Positions 1 through 8,448 of a DNA stretch of 15,670 bases are shown here, one piece after another. The position numbers were made by a program, and so were the translations under genes. Below the pieces are notes generated by a model. That model saw only the letters and a program-made list of their open reading frames with translations. It had not been told where the DNA came from and ran no database searches. This DNA is from an uncultured Succinatimonas sp. (lineage in GTDB: Bacteria; Pseudomonadota; Gammaproteobacteria; Enterobacterales; Succinivibrionaceae), in contig NZ_CAJKVK010000045.1 of NCBI RefSeq assembly GCF_905203285.1, positions 1-15,670 on the forward strand, written 5' to 3'. Each line of letters begins with the position of its first letter. Position 1 is the stretch's first letter.

Positions 1-780
1 ACGCTTGCGGGTAAATTCTGTGTTTTAAATGAAATAGCTTTGGAAGATAGGGTATATGCCCAAGCGATCATGGCTTTTGATAAAAGCAGCGATGATACTT
101 TAAGCTTAATTAAAAATACTCGCAATAAGTTAAGAAATAGGGGAGGAGAGTACGGTTTTATAATTATTGACGACAAAACAGGCGCAATCGGTTTTTATGC
201 CGCTATTTGTCTAAATGATTGCGACGTCGGATCCTTTTTTAATTTTATGCAGGCACTGTTGCGTGTCGGTGCGGCAGTGAGCGGGATCGAAGATTCGCAA
301 GCCTATTTAGATAAAGTTGAAGCCTACCGTGAGTTTGATTTTGAGAAATGGCTCAAAAACGCCGGAATCTCCAGGGAGGTTCTTGCAAGTCTCGGTTTTT
401 GTATCACTTTTAATGACGTTTCGGTGTTAATTCATCTTATAGAGTCAAATAAAAGCGTGCATCTTGTAAGTCTTATCGCTTCTGATGTCAAAGGTACGGG
501 TTTTGTGCAAAGTATCGCAAATAATGCTGCATTCAATGCTTTAAAGGGATTTGTCGTACGCGGCAATGCGCTTTATTTTGAAAGCATTATTTGTGCTCCT
601 GATTTTGCTCCTGAGGATTTTTCATCATTTCTTGCAAACCATGCATCAGATGCGAAAAATGCTGTGTCCGTTTACAAACAAAGCATTAAAAGTGAAGAAA
701 TTTCGACTGACTCTGCAGTAGATGAAAGCATGCAGGATAGTGTTTTATCAGTATTAAGACAGAATTTTCTTGAGGTGTAA
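1..780 (+). CDS. Putative tandem type III secretion chaperone-like protein, 5' end missing
   Basis: The reading frame is open from the first base, so the gene starts before the window; 259 residues are visible. A TTG at 40 is a possible start but has no convincing ribosome binding site and would cut the first fold. There is no signal peptide or membrane segment. Two blocks look alike. The first has a Leu-Ile-x-N helix, then a strand pair 'YGFIIIDDKTGAIGFYAAIC' and a helix ending 'FFNFMQALLRVGA'. The second has 'SIANNAAFNALKGFVVRGNA', a strand 'LYFESIIC' and a helix beginning 'EDFSSFLANHASDA'. This helix, beta-hairpin, acidic loop, helix pattern is that of CesT/YbjN-fold type III chaperones. 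The stop lies 1 base before the next gene, whose ribosome binding site is inside this gene, so the two are translationally coupled, as is usual for chaperone and effector pairs. No sequence identity was tested. The alternative is a generic YbjN-like or unknown alpha/beta protein. Confidence 0.5.
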   Translation, partial: TLAGKFCVLNEIALEDRVYAQAIMAFDKSSDDTLSLIKNTRNKLRNRGGEYGFIIIDDKTGAIGFYAAICLNDCDVGSFFNFMQALLRVGAAVSGIEDSQAYLDKVEAYREFDFEKWLKNAGISREVLASLGFCITFNDVSVLIHLIESNKSVHLVSLIASDVKGTGFVQSIANNAAFNALKGFVVRGNALYFESIICAPDFAPEDFSSFLANHASDAKNAVSVYKQSIKSEEISTDSAVDESMQDSVLSVLRQNFLEV

Positions 781-781
781 T

Positions 782-2866
782 ATGACAGAACGAGTATTTT
801 CCGACAGCAGTTTGCTGCAGCAAATTGACAATTTATCTTCAAGAGAGCTTTCCCAAGAGGAGTTTTCCGCACTAACCGATGTCAATAACAAGGGCGGAAA
901 AGTCTCCCTTGATGATGAAGGCAAAATTTTCGTTATCCGTCCCGAGGCTCGCCGTCATAACAGTTTCGTTCGATTTTTTGTAGGACTGTTTAAAGGTCAT
1001 GATGCAAAAATAGCATATCAAAGAGAGCAAAGAGCTTTAGATAGATTGGAAGACTTTAAACAAAACGCGGAATTTTGTTCTGCTTTACAAACTGTCGTCG
1101 CTAAGTATGTGATGAAAAATATAGCATCCTCAAATCTTGGCGATATGAACAGCAAGTTTGAATATAGCCGTGTGGTTTGGGGAAATTTGTCAAGGATCGT
1201 ACAGCCCGAGTCAGAAATCAAAACCGGGGATGTACAGAAAGCCTTAGACAGCAGCCGTCTGATGACAGACACACGAATATCCAGAGCCGTGATTTTGTCT
1301 TCATGTAAGAGTCAAGTCGGTTTTGACAATATTTATTTTCACGGTAAGACAATGGGGCCGCGCGAGTTCGTTTTAATGCAAAAGATGGAAGCTGAGCATC
1401 AAAGAGAATTGCAGGCAGCGCAAAATGCCGCACCCGGAACTCAGGAGCCCGCAGTTAAAGATGGAGCGCAGCTGCTCCAGTGGGCTGAAAAACAACTGAC
1501 GAGCGAGGAAAGCGTCATTACCGGTCTTAATTCTTATATTATGTCAAATCCCGATTCTGTGGAACTTTTCCTTGATCGACAAGATATTGACCGCATGTGT
1601 GAATTATTGGCTGACCATGAAGGACTTAAAGGAGACAAGGGTGAGGAATACAGTAATCTTTTGAGTAAAGCGGCCGCTAATTTTTATAAAAAAGTCGGGG
1701 AGGTGGCGCAGCAGCGTATTGAACAAGGTGACGATCCTAAGGATGTGGCCACGAGTGTGGCAACCATGCTGTCTATCTGCGGACGCTCGCAGACGCCCGC
1801 GGATTTTGTACAAAATATTCAAGCGGCAATGGCGGTAACGCCACCTGCTGTTACTGACGGTCAAAATCCAAATGATGTCAATGAGCTGCAAACTAGAGCA
1901 GCCGTCCGTACGGCGTCATTGCAGCCTGAGGTTTCAGCACAAACTGCAATCAACAAGATTAAACAGTTGGCTCAATCTTTTAAGGTTTCAGTACCCATAG
2001 ACGATAAAACTGCCTCCAGAATTGTAAATTTCTGCGAAAAAATGAGAATTTTGCCTGAGTTTTTCATGAAATCTGTGGCAGAGCTTTCTGAATTGCTTGC
2101 AGAAATTAATACAACAGGGCCTTCACAAATTAATGAAAAAATATCCGAGCTTGCAGAAAAGGTAAGAGATTCTGCCAAAGAGTCCAAAAGGGCCACGCAT
2201 CCGAATGAGCCGAATTATGTTCCTTCGCCTGAGGCTCAGGATTATTCCACTACCCTTAAATGTGCAATGGTATTTTTAGGCTTTACTACAGGAGCTCAGT
2301 CTTTGCAAAAATTGTTCAGATTAAGCGATTGTCTTGAAAATGCCAGTTCTCTGCTGTTTGATATTGCCAGCGACGACAGCTACTCTGAGTCTTATATGGC
2401 GGCATGTTCAGTAGCCGGCGGACAGTTGGTTCCTTTGTGTTCGGCTGTAAAAGATGCTCAAGTTAATATTTTAGGTAATGCCCCTGTGCTTAATGAGCAC
2501 GAGACATTTGAAAGCATGAGCGTTCAAGAGCGCGAATTGACGGTGTCGCTTGTTTCTAAACTTTATTTGCAGACTAGGGAAGCGACTAATTTAATTTCAT
2601 TGTGCCGTACTGGTCTTGCTGAAAATGAGTTAAGGATTTTTGAGGAGGAGATTACTCAGATCCCTAATAATTTAAGGCGTGTATCCTCGGCTGAATTTGA
2701 AAATTTGAGTATAACGGAAGCCGATACCGCCAAATCCACTATGCCTTCTAATATCTCTACAGCAGGTGAACAATCAGCTTACGTTGATGCTCTTGAGTTT
2801 GACTCGGTTATAGCAAAGGCAATTAAAAGTGCTCGCGATAGGGCGATCTTCGTGGTACGCGGTTAA
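782..2866 (+). CDS. Large hypothetical protein, candidate type III effector or secreted substrate
   Basis: This is a 694-residue protein that I do not recognise. I chose the ATG at 782 because GAGG lies 6 bases upstream; an in-frame TTG at 770 has no such site. The first 35 residues are Ser/Gln/Glu-rich and amphipathic, without a Sec signal. Residues 38-53 form a strand-like segment and are followed by a hydrophobic stretch at 61-70 (SFVRFFVGLF). That arrangement, an unstructured start and then a short hydrophobic chaperone-binding region, is typical of type III effectors. The rest appears mostly helical with Pro/Gln/Asn-rich linkers, for example near 'AAPGTQEP' and 'AVTPPAVTDGQNPND'. There are no membrane segments and no catalytic motif that I can name. 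It is coupled to the chaperone-like gene upstream and is last in its transcription unit. Alternatives are a gatekeeper or translocation-regulating component, or an unrelated cytoplasmic protein. Confidence 0.5.
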   Translation: MTERVFSDSSLLQQIDNLSSRELSQEEFSALTDVNNKGGKVSLDDEGKIFVIRPEARRHNSFVRFFVGLFKGHDAKIAYQREQRALDRLEDFKQNAEFCSALQTVVAKYVMKNIASSNLGDMNSKFEYSRVVWGNLSRIVQPESEIKTGDVQKALDSSRLMTDTRISRAVILSSCKSQVGFDNIYFHGKTMGPREFVLMQKMEAEHQRELQAAQNAAPGTQEPAVKDGAQLLQWAEKQLTSEESVITGLNSYIMSNPDSVELFLDRQDIDRMCELLADHEGLKGDKGEEYSNLLSKAAANFYKKVGEVAQQRIEQGDDPKDVATSVATMLSICGRSQTPADFVQNIQAAMAVTPPAVTDGQNPNDVNELQTRAAVRTASLQPEVSAQTAINKIKQLAQSFKVSVPIDDKTASRIVNFCEKMRILPEFFMKSVAELSELLAEINTTGPSQINEKISELAEKVRDSAKESKRATHPNEPNYVPSPEAQDYSTTLKCAMVFLGFTTGAQSLQKLFRLSDCLENASSLLFDIASDDSYSESYMAACSVAGGQLVPLCSAVKDAQVNILGNAPVLNEHETFESMSVQERELTVSLVSKLYLQTREATNLISLCRTGLAENELRIFEEEITQIPNNLRRVSSAEFENLSITEADTAKSTMPSNISTAGEQSAYVDALEFDSVIAKAIKSARDRAIFVVRG

Positions 2867-2877
2867 TTGTCAGACAC

Positions 2878-2902
2878 AAAAAAGGCATCTTGCGATGCCT
2901 TT
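2878..2902 (-). terminator. Intrinsic terminator at the end of the sugar-acid operon
   Basis: A perfect 9-bp stem (AAAGGCATC with GATGCCTTT, 2881-2889 and 2894-2902) closes a TTGC loop. Read on the minus strand, the stem runs into a U tract from the six A's at 2878-2883, 24 bases after the uxaB stop. The sequence on the plus-strand side (TTTGGG) is a poor U tract, but the hairpin may act in both directions and also end the convergent plus-strand transcript that stops at 2866. Confidence 0.8.
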
Positions 2903-2925
2903 GGGATAAGTGCCTTGCTTAGGTA

Positions 2926-4403
2926 TTAGATAAGAGTACGCATGGTAGCTGTTACTCCGGTACTTACTGCCTGATGCAGCAATTTACCGACTTCATTCAT
3001 TAACGGGGTATCGGAGGCTATGTTTTCTCCCCATAATGAAGAATCGGAGAATACCGCGCTTGCAACAGCTACTGCGCTTTCTTCCGTTCCTTGGTATAAA
3101 GACCATGCTTTTACCAAGACAGAAACAGCATGTTCATCATCGACAAACTCTCCGGTCTTGCCGTTTGCACGTTTTACCTGTACGGGAACACCTGCGGTGT
3201 CTTTGTATAACATCAGATATGCGGCAAGTGAGAAGCAAAGGCGTGCAGGCAGCATGTCTTTTTCTCTTGCGTCCTTTACGGTGGAAAGTACGCGCGCTTT
3301 AATCTTTGAGGTGCAGTTCATCAAGATTGAAGCAAGCTTGTGATGCATGGATTTGTCTTTAAAACGATTGACTACGTCATCGGCAAAGGATGTAAGCATT
3401 GCTTTATCAAGATTTACCGCAGGTACGATGTCATCGTAAATTACTTCATGAGCAAATTTGCCGGTTACTTCGTCAAACATCATTTCATCGACAGTTTCAA
3501 GGCCGGCAAGGAAAGCAGCCGGTACGTTTGACGTATGTCCGCCGTTTAAAATACGTACTTTTCTTAAACGGTATTTGGTGATGTCTTTATCTACGACAAC
3601 GTTAAGACCGGCTTTTTCAAACGGCAGCAATTCTTTTACTTTGTCATCGCCTTCAATAGCCATGAAATGGAAGATTTCGCCGCAGGTCATAAGTTCATCT
3701 TTATAACCTATTTTTGCAAAATACTCGTCGGCATTTGACGGGTAACCTGAAACTACGCGGTCAACAAGAGTATTCAGGAAAAGGCATTCGTTATTTAAAT
3801 AGTTAATAAATTCAGCACCTAAATTAGCATCTTCTACGTGCTGTAAAACGATATTCTTAAGCTTGGTGCCGTTGTCATCAATAAGCTCACACGGCATGAT
3901 GACAAGACCTGATCCTTTTTTGCCTTCATAGTGCTTAAAACGCTTATATAAAACGGCGGTTAATTTAGCAGGGAAGGATAAAGGGGCTTCTTTTGATAAA
4001 AAGTCTTCTTTGGTATAGGTAATTCCGGCTTCAGTGGTATTTGAAAAATAAACTGCAGATCCGGGGAACAAGCGTCTTCTAAGATTTCTTCCCACTGAGT
4101 GTATGGGCTTTTTGCTTTGGCAATGGAATTTACGATTTCGATTTGTTCTGTGTCTTTACCGTTAACAACGCCGTGCAAAACAGTAGTATAGAGACAATCC
4201 TGGGCAATAAGTTTCGGGACAACGCGTCCGCGCGGAGTCGGCTGTAAAGCTAAAATTCGACCGTTGAATAAATTCTTGTCATTAAGTTTAGCTATCATCC
4301 AATCGATAAAGCCGCGCAGGAAGTTTCCTTCACCGAATTGCATTATCTTAATCGGTAAATCGCTTTTATATTGCGGTTTTACCTGAAGATTTAAAGTTTC
4401 CAT
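2926..4403 (-). pseudogene. uxaB: Tagaturonate reductase (altronate oxidoreductase), interrupted by a -1 frameshift
   Basis: UxaB reduces D-tagaturonate to D-altronate with NADH in hexuronate breakdown. The 5' part (4403 down to about 4044) encodes the UxaB dinucleotide-binding start 'IMQFGEGNFLRGFIDW' at residues 20-35 and 'QDCLYTT'. The 3' part, in another frame and open to the stop at 2926, encodes 'SNTTEAGI', 'SFPAKLT', 'MPCELID', 'TLVDRVVSGYP' and 'ILNGGHTS', all in UxaB order. Joining them at the run of five A's at 4044-4048 (five T's in the coding strand) gives 'DLQFIF' + 'SNTTEAGI', an uninterrupted 492-aa protein against about 483 in E. coli. One extra base in that run would repair the gene, and no other damage is visible. 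It may be a sequencing or assembly error, a recent mutation, or a switchable homopolymer. The family is UxaB rather than UxuB, judged by the QFGEGNFLRGF motif. It is last in the operon, behind a terminator-like hairpin, with only a weak AAGAAA site before the ATG at 4403. Confidence 0.88.
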
Positions 4404-4420
4404 AAAAATTTCTTATGCCT

Positions 4421-4451
4421 AAAAAATAACGGGAGAGAGAGTCTCCCGTTA
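4421..4451 (-). terminator. Terminator-like hairpin between the dehydrogenase gene and uxaB
   Basis: A perfect 10-bp inverted repeat, TAACGGGAGA (4427-4436) and TCTCCCGTTA (4442-4451), has a 5-base loop. On the minus strand it is followed at once by six U's from the A run at 4421-4426. This is a complete intrinsic terminator inside the operon, starting 10 bases after the dehydrogenase stop and ending 18 bases before the uxaB start. It should end most transcripts after the dehydrogenase gene, with readthrough into uxaB. Confidence 0.8.
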
Positions 4452-4460
4452 AAGCAGTTG

Positions 4461-5486
4461 TTACTTGGTGAAATCGATTTCTACTTTCAACATGTCTGCT
4501 CCGTGAGCTGCAAAGTCTGCAAAGGCTTTAGGAGCGTCGTTGAAGGCATAGGTGTTGGTAATGGCTTTTCTCAAGTCAACCTTACCGCTTGCAACCAAAT
4601 CGATAAGACTCAAGAAATCAACTTTCAATGCATTGCGGGAACCGTAAACGTTCAGTTCCTTTTTCTGCAGTAATGTGAAGTTGAAGTCAAGGTTCTTTTT
4701 ACCGACGCCGATTAATACGACACGGCCGCCGAAAGCTGCTGCGTCAATGGCGCTTTGGAAAGTTGAAGGAAGGCCGACAGCTTCGATGGCAACGTCAAAA
4801 CCGTTACCGTCAGTTGCTTTAAAGCACTTGTCGATAAAGCCTTCACCGTCATTTAAAATGCCGCCGTCAAGTCCGAAGTTTTCAACGGCATACTGCATTT
4901 TCTTTTCGGCAACGTCGGAAATATAGACTTCGGCACCCTGTGATTTAGCGGCTACGGCGGCTAATGCACCGATTGTGCCGGCACCTATAACCAGTACTTT
5001 ATCTCCGGCTTTGACTTTGCCGCGGGTAACGGTGCCGTGATAGCTGATGCAGAAAGGTTCAATTGCGGCTAAAACGTCAGGGGCAAGGCCTTTGCCGTCA
5101 TAAATGCGTTCAATCGGCATTGCGACGTATTCGCTGAAAGCGCCGTCACGCTGGGCACCTAAAGTTTCATTGTGCTCGCAGCAGTTAACCAGACCGCGGC
5201 GGCAGGAATAGCACTTGGTGCAGTTAAAGTACGGATTGCAGGTTACGACCATGCCTTCTTTAAGGTTAGGAGCATCACCGTTTATCTCTACGATTTCGGC
5301 AGAGAACTCATGTCCCGGGATACGGGGATATGAAGCGTAAGCGAAAGTTCCTTTATAAGTTCCCAAATCAGATCCGCAGATACCGCCGCGCAGTACGCGC
5401 AGCAGTGCTTCACCTTTTTTAGGAGTAGGTTTTTGAGTTTCGATAATTTCGACTTTACCCGGTTCCGGAATAATGATTGTCTTCAT
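4461..5486 (-). CDS. Zinc-dependent sugar-acid dehydrogenase (L-galactonate/L-gulonate 5-dehydrogenase type)
   Basis: This 341-residue medium-chain dehydrogenase resembles E. coli YjjN/LgoD, which oxidises L-galactonate to D-tagaturonate with NAD. The N-terminal GroES-like domain has the catalytic zinc ligands Cys37 (GGICGSD) and His59-Glu60 (PGHEF), with Glu143 in 'AAIEPF'. The structural zinc cysteines are 89, 92, 95 and 103. The Rossmann domain has GAGTIG at 168-173, and Asp191 at the end of the second strand favours NAD over NADP. 'YGSRNA' near residue 280 is typical of polyol and hexonate dehydrogenases. It follows dctM by 17 bases and starts at ATG 5486 after an AGAGG site. The neighbouring TRAP transporter and UxaB make a hexonate substrate likely. 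L-galactonate fits best because its product is the UxaB substrate; L-gulonate, L-idonate or a polyol cannot be ruled out from sequence alone. Confidence 0.85.
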   Translation of the reverse strand: MKTIIIPEPGKVEIIETQKPTPKKGEALLRVLRGGICGSDLGTYKGTFAYASYPRIPGHEFSAEIVEINGDAPNLKEGMVVTCNPYFNCTKCYSCRRGLVNCCEHNETLGAQRDGAFSEYVAMPIERIYDGKGLAPDVLAAIEPFCISYHGTVTRGKVKAGDKVLVIGAGTIGALAAVAAKSQGAEVYISDVAEKKMQYAVENFGLDGGILNDGEGFIDKCFKATDGNGFDVAIEAVGLPSTFQSAIDAAAFGGRVVLIGVGKKNLDFNFTLLQKKELNVYGSRNALKVDFLSLIDLVASGKVDLRKAITNTYAFNDAPKAFADFAAHGADMLKVEIDFTK

Positions 5487-5503
5487 TTAAGCAAAACCTC
5501 TAT

Positions 5504-6790
5504 TTAGTAAATCAAGTCAACAAGACCGGTACTGAATACTGGTACGAAGGTTAAAAGCAGCAAGCAAATGACAAGCAGAATGTAGAACGGAACTGCTTCT
5601 TTGATGAAGGTACCCATCGGGCACTTCGTGATGGAGCAAGTTACGAACATCAGCGTTCCCATCGGCGGCGACAAAGCTCCGATTGCGAAGTTGAAGATTA
5701 CGACCATCGCAAACTGGATTTCGTTGATGCCGAAATGGTGAGCCAAAGGAGCAAGCAGCGGGACCAAGATGATCATGGCGGCGTTACCTTCAATGAACAT
5801 ACCGACGATAAGGAGGAATACATTCACGATAAGGAGGAAGATAACGGCATTGTTTAAGTGGTCGATAAAGAGCTGAGTGCAGTACTGTGGGACTTTTTCA
5901 CGGGTTAATACCCAAGCAAAAGCGGAAGCGGCACCGATAATCAGCATGATGCTTGCTGAAGTTAAAATGGTTTCCTTAATACCGGTAATAACGTCTTTAA
6001 TGCGCATTTCACGGTAAACGAAACCGAGCATCAAGGAGTAAATGATGGCAACGGCACCGGCTTCAGTCGGGGTGAAAGCACCGATACGAATACCGCCGAT
6101 AATGATAATAGGCAAGCACAAAGGCAGGAAAGCGCCTTTAAAAGTCGTCCAAATACGCTTAGGTGAAGTATCAACACGATGAGGGTTGCGGTAGCCGCGT
6201 TTGTAGGAAACAAAGCCTACTAAAATCATCAAGGCTACGCAGAGGATAAGACCCGGGCCGATACCTGCGATAAACAATTTACCGATGGAAACGTTGGCAA
6301 TTGAACCGTAAATAATCATCGCGATTCCGGGCGGAATGAGCGGGGTGATAATTGCGGAAGTAGCGACCAACACGGAAGCGAATGCATTGGAGAAACCGCG
6401 TTTGCGCATTTCAGGAACCAGCATCTTAGCTTCCATTGCGGCGTCGGCAAGGTTTGAACCTGACAAACCGCCCATGAGGGTTGCTACCAAAACGGTAACG
6501 TGACCGACACCGCCTATGATATTACCGACTATTGATTCGCAGAATGCGACGATACGTTTGGTTACGCCAGTGTAGTTCATGAATACGCCGGCACAGACGA
6601 AGAACGGAATGGCAAGCAAAGGAATTGATTGTGAGCCTGCAAGTACGCGCTGTACCAAAATCGCCTGGCTTAATTCAGGATGCATCGCAAAGTAAGATAC
6701 TGCGGCACCTAAAATTGCGATGAATACCGGTACTTTCATAAAGAGCAGTACCAGCATGAGAATGGAACTGAAACCTACTGCAAAATCCAT
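5504..6790 (-). CDS. dctM: TRAP transporter large permease (DctM family)
   Basis: This 428-residue, very hydrophobic inner-membrane protein has roughly 11-12 membrane segments and is the sodium-coupled transport subunit of a tripartite ATP-independent periplasmic transporter. Family landmarks are 'PLLAIPFFVCAGVFM' near residue 55, 'MGGLSGSNLADAAMEA' near 105, 'ITPLIPPGIAMIIYGS' near 148, 'FTPTEAGAVA' near 238 and the C-terminal 'GALSPPMGTLMFV'. The length is normal for DctM. It begins 2 bases after the dctQ stop, and its AAGGAGG ribosome binding site lies inside the last dctQ codons, so the two permease subunits are translationally coupled. Confidence 0.95.
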   Translation of the reverse strand: MDFAVGFSSILMLVLLFMKVPVFIAILGAAVSYFAMHPELSQAILVQRVLAGSQSIPLLAIPFFVCAGVFMNYTGVTKRIVAFCESIVGNIIGGVGHVTVLVATLMGGLSGSNLADAAMEAKMLVPEMRKRGFSNAFASVLVATSAIITPLIPPGIAMIIYGSIANVSIGKLFIAGIGPGLILCVALMILVGFVSYKRGYRNPHRVDTSPKRIWTTFKGAFLPLCLPIIIIGGIRIGAFTPTEAGAVAIIYSLMLGFVYREMRIKDVITGIKETILTSASIMLIIGAASAFAWVLTREKVPQYCTQLFIDHLNNAVIFLLIVNVFLLIVGMFIEGNAAMIILVPLLAPLAHHFGINEIQFAMVVIFNFAIGALSPPMGTLMFVTCSITKCPMGTFIKEAVPFYILLVICLLLLTFVPVFSTGLVDLIY

Positions 6791-6792
6791 GA

Positions 6793-7293
6793 TTAGGCCT
6801 CCTTACTCTCAGCGGGGGCTTCGTCTTTCTTTACAAAGAAACCATGATAAAAACTATAGGTATAGCTAACCATCATGAGAATGCAGCCTACCGGAATGAT
6901 GCCGTTAATAAACCACATCGGGATCTGCAAGATACTGGTGGTCTTGCCGATCTTGACCATAAGGGCCAGCAGATCTCCGCCTAAGATTAAGAGGTATATC
7001 AAAATACCCATGACGATGACGTAAATGATTACGTCAAGGATCTTTTTGGCAGCTTTAGGCAGCAGTTCATAAACGATTTCGATGGCTACATGGCTGCCGT
7101 AACGGAATGCGGCACCGGAGCCTAAGAAGGTTACCCACAAGAAACACCATAACTGAACTTCTTCTGCCCAAATGATCGGGCTGTCAAGCAGGTAGCGGAA
7201 AATTACGCCGCCGAACGTGACTACGATCAGCACGACAAGCGCAATTCCGGCGCAAACCATGTCCAGATTGGCTAGAATTTTTTTATTATCCAT
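6793..7293 (-). CDS. dctQ: TRAP transporter small permease (DctQ family)
   Basis: This 166-residue inner-membrane protein has four predicted membrane segments, near residues 12-32, 47-65, 87-108 and 123-145, and pairs with DctM. 'IIWAEEVQLWCFLWVTFLGS' is the typical DctQ motif (W-x-E-E then W-x-x-F-L-G). I chose the ATG at 7293, which has AGAGAA 7 bases upstream, over an in-frame TTG two codons earlier. The charged C-terminal tail carries the dctM ribosome binding site. The gene lies 68 bases after dctP, with a hairpin in that gap. Confidence 0.93.
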   Translation of the reverse strand: MDNKKILANLDMVCAGIALVVLIVVTFGGVIFRYLLDSPIIWAEEVQLWCFLWVTFLGSGAAFRYGSHVAIEIVYELLPKAAKKILDVIIYVIVMGILIYLLILGGDLLALMVKIGKTTSILQIPMWFINGIIPVGCILMMVSYTYSFYHGFFVKKDEAPAESKEA

Positions 7294-7325
7294 AGTCAAT
7301 TTCTCTAAATTAAAAAGGTTTTTAA

Positions 7326-7350
7326 ACCGTCTGCAAAAACGGCAGACGGT
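7326..7350 (-). other. Intercistronic hairpin between dctP and dctQ
   Basis: A perfect 9-bp stem, ACCGTCTGC (7326-7334) and GCAGACGGT (7342-7350), has a 7-base loop and sits 11 bases after the dctP stop. On the minus strand only UUUAAAAACCUUUUU follows, which is too broken a U tract for strong termination. Such hairpins after a binding-protein gene usually protect the upstream message or cause partial termination, giving more binding protein than permease; that role is inferred here. Confidence 0.65.
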
Positions 7351-7361
7351 GATTTAAGGCA

Positions 7362-8411
7362 TTACTGCATTTCTTTTTTGACAGTATCGTAAAGGCCCGG
7401 AGTCCAATCGCTGAAGTCAGGTAAAGAGTAGAACTTCATAGCTGCGTCTTTAAGCTCTTTCTTGAACTCTTCTGAAGGCTCGGTGATGGTTACGCCTTCA
7501 TCGGCAAATTTCTTGAGGATTTCCTGTTCAGCCTGTTCCTGAACGCCGTTCTGGTATTTACCGGCTTCATCGCAGGTCTCTTTTAAGAGCTTCTGCTGCT
7601 CAGGGGTTAAGCTGTTCCAGAAATCAACGCCGACTACGAGGTTGGTTACGTTGTAAACGTGGCCGTCAAGCAGTAAGTATTTGGCAACTTCGTGGAATTT
7701 GCCGTTATAAAGAACGGCAAGCGGGTTCTCAACGCCGTCGATGGTACCCTGCTGGATTGAGGTATAAACTTCACCTAAAGCCATCGGGGTCGGGGTAGCG
7801 CCTAATACTTCAAAGCCTTTAACCTGAATATTGTTGGTCGGAACACGTACTTTCAAGCCGTGGAAATCGGCAAGTTTGTTTACCGGCTTAGTGGTTAAAG
7901 TATGGCGGGCACCGTAGCGCCAGTCGGTTGAAACGATATGAATATGGGCTTTTTCTTCAAGCAGTTTTGACTGTTCCTGATACCAGGGGCTGGCGTTTAA
8001 TTTAAATGCCTGATCCCAAGAGTCAAACAAGAACGGGCCGAAAACGATACCCATGTCGTGGACACCGCGGTCATAGTAGAAAGCGCCGTCGGTCAAGGTG
8101 CAGACCGGCTCGCCGGCAACCATTTGATCCATGATGTCATCTTTTGAGCCTAACTGGCTTGAAGGATAAAGTTCAATCTTCATGGCACCGTTAGAACGCT
8201 GCTCCAACAATTCCTTCCACTTTTGGCAGCCCTGGTCAAAAGGTTCACCCGGGTGGTTTTCATAACCTACGCGCAAGATGATGGGTTCAGGTGCGCCGGC
8301 AGCAGTAGCAGTTGATTCGGAGCTGCTTTTGGCGGAGTCATCACCGCCGCATCCTGATAATGCGATTAAAGCTGCAGCTGTGGCAGTCAGAGCAAACTTA
8401 AATTTCAGCAT
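7362..8411 (-). CDS. dctP: TRAP transporter substrate-binding lipoprotein (DctP family)
   Basis: This 349-residue solute receptor delivers the substrate to DctQM. The N-terminus is a lipoprotein signal peptide with lipobox L-S-G-C and acylated Cys21, followed by a Ser/Ala-rich linker (residues 22-42), so it should be membrane-tethered rather than freely periplasmic. The DctP domain starts near residue 45. 'GLKVRVPTN' contains Arg189, the position of the conserved arginine that pairs with the substrate carboxylate in this family, which suggests an acid substrate. 'PTPMALGEVYTSIQQGTIDGVENP' near 207-230 is also diagnostic. It is the first gene of the sigma54-controlled operon. GAGGG lies 8 bases before the ATG at 8411. 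The linked dehydrogenase and UxaB suggest a hexonate ligand such as L-galactonate; that is inference. Confidence 0.95.
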   Translation of the reverse strand: MLKFKFALTATAAALIALSGCGGDDSAKSSSESTATAAGAPEPIILRVGYENHPGEPFDQGCQKWKELLEQRSNGAMKIELYPSSQLGSKDDIMDQMVAGEPVCTLTDGAFYYDRGVHDMGIVFGPFLFDSWDQAFKLNASPWYQEQSKLLEEKAHIHIVSTDWRYGARHTLTTKPVNKLADFHGLKVRVPTNNIQVKGFEVLGATPTPMALGEVYTSIQQGTIDGVENPLAVLYNGKFHEVAKYLLLDGHVYNVTNLVVGVDFWNSLTPEQQKLLKETCDEAGKYQNGVQEQAEQEILKKFADEGVTITEPSEEFKKELKDAAMKFYSLPDFSDWTPGLYDTVKKEMQ

Positions 8412-8448
8412 GGGTAGTCCCTCTCTTTTATTAAATTACTTGTATAAA

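Noticed and set aside
3020..3706. Several plus-strand ORFs of 60-107 codons opposite uxaB
   Set aside because: They are shadows of the conserved minus-strand gene, lack ribosome binding sites and have compositionally odd proteins.
4038..4052. Programmed -1 ribosomal frameshift in uxaB
   Set aside because: The site in the coding strand is T ATT TTT C. The P-site codon ATT would re-pair as TAT, so it is not an X XXY YYZ slippery heptamer, and five T's are too few for typical transcriptional slippage. An indel is simpler.
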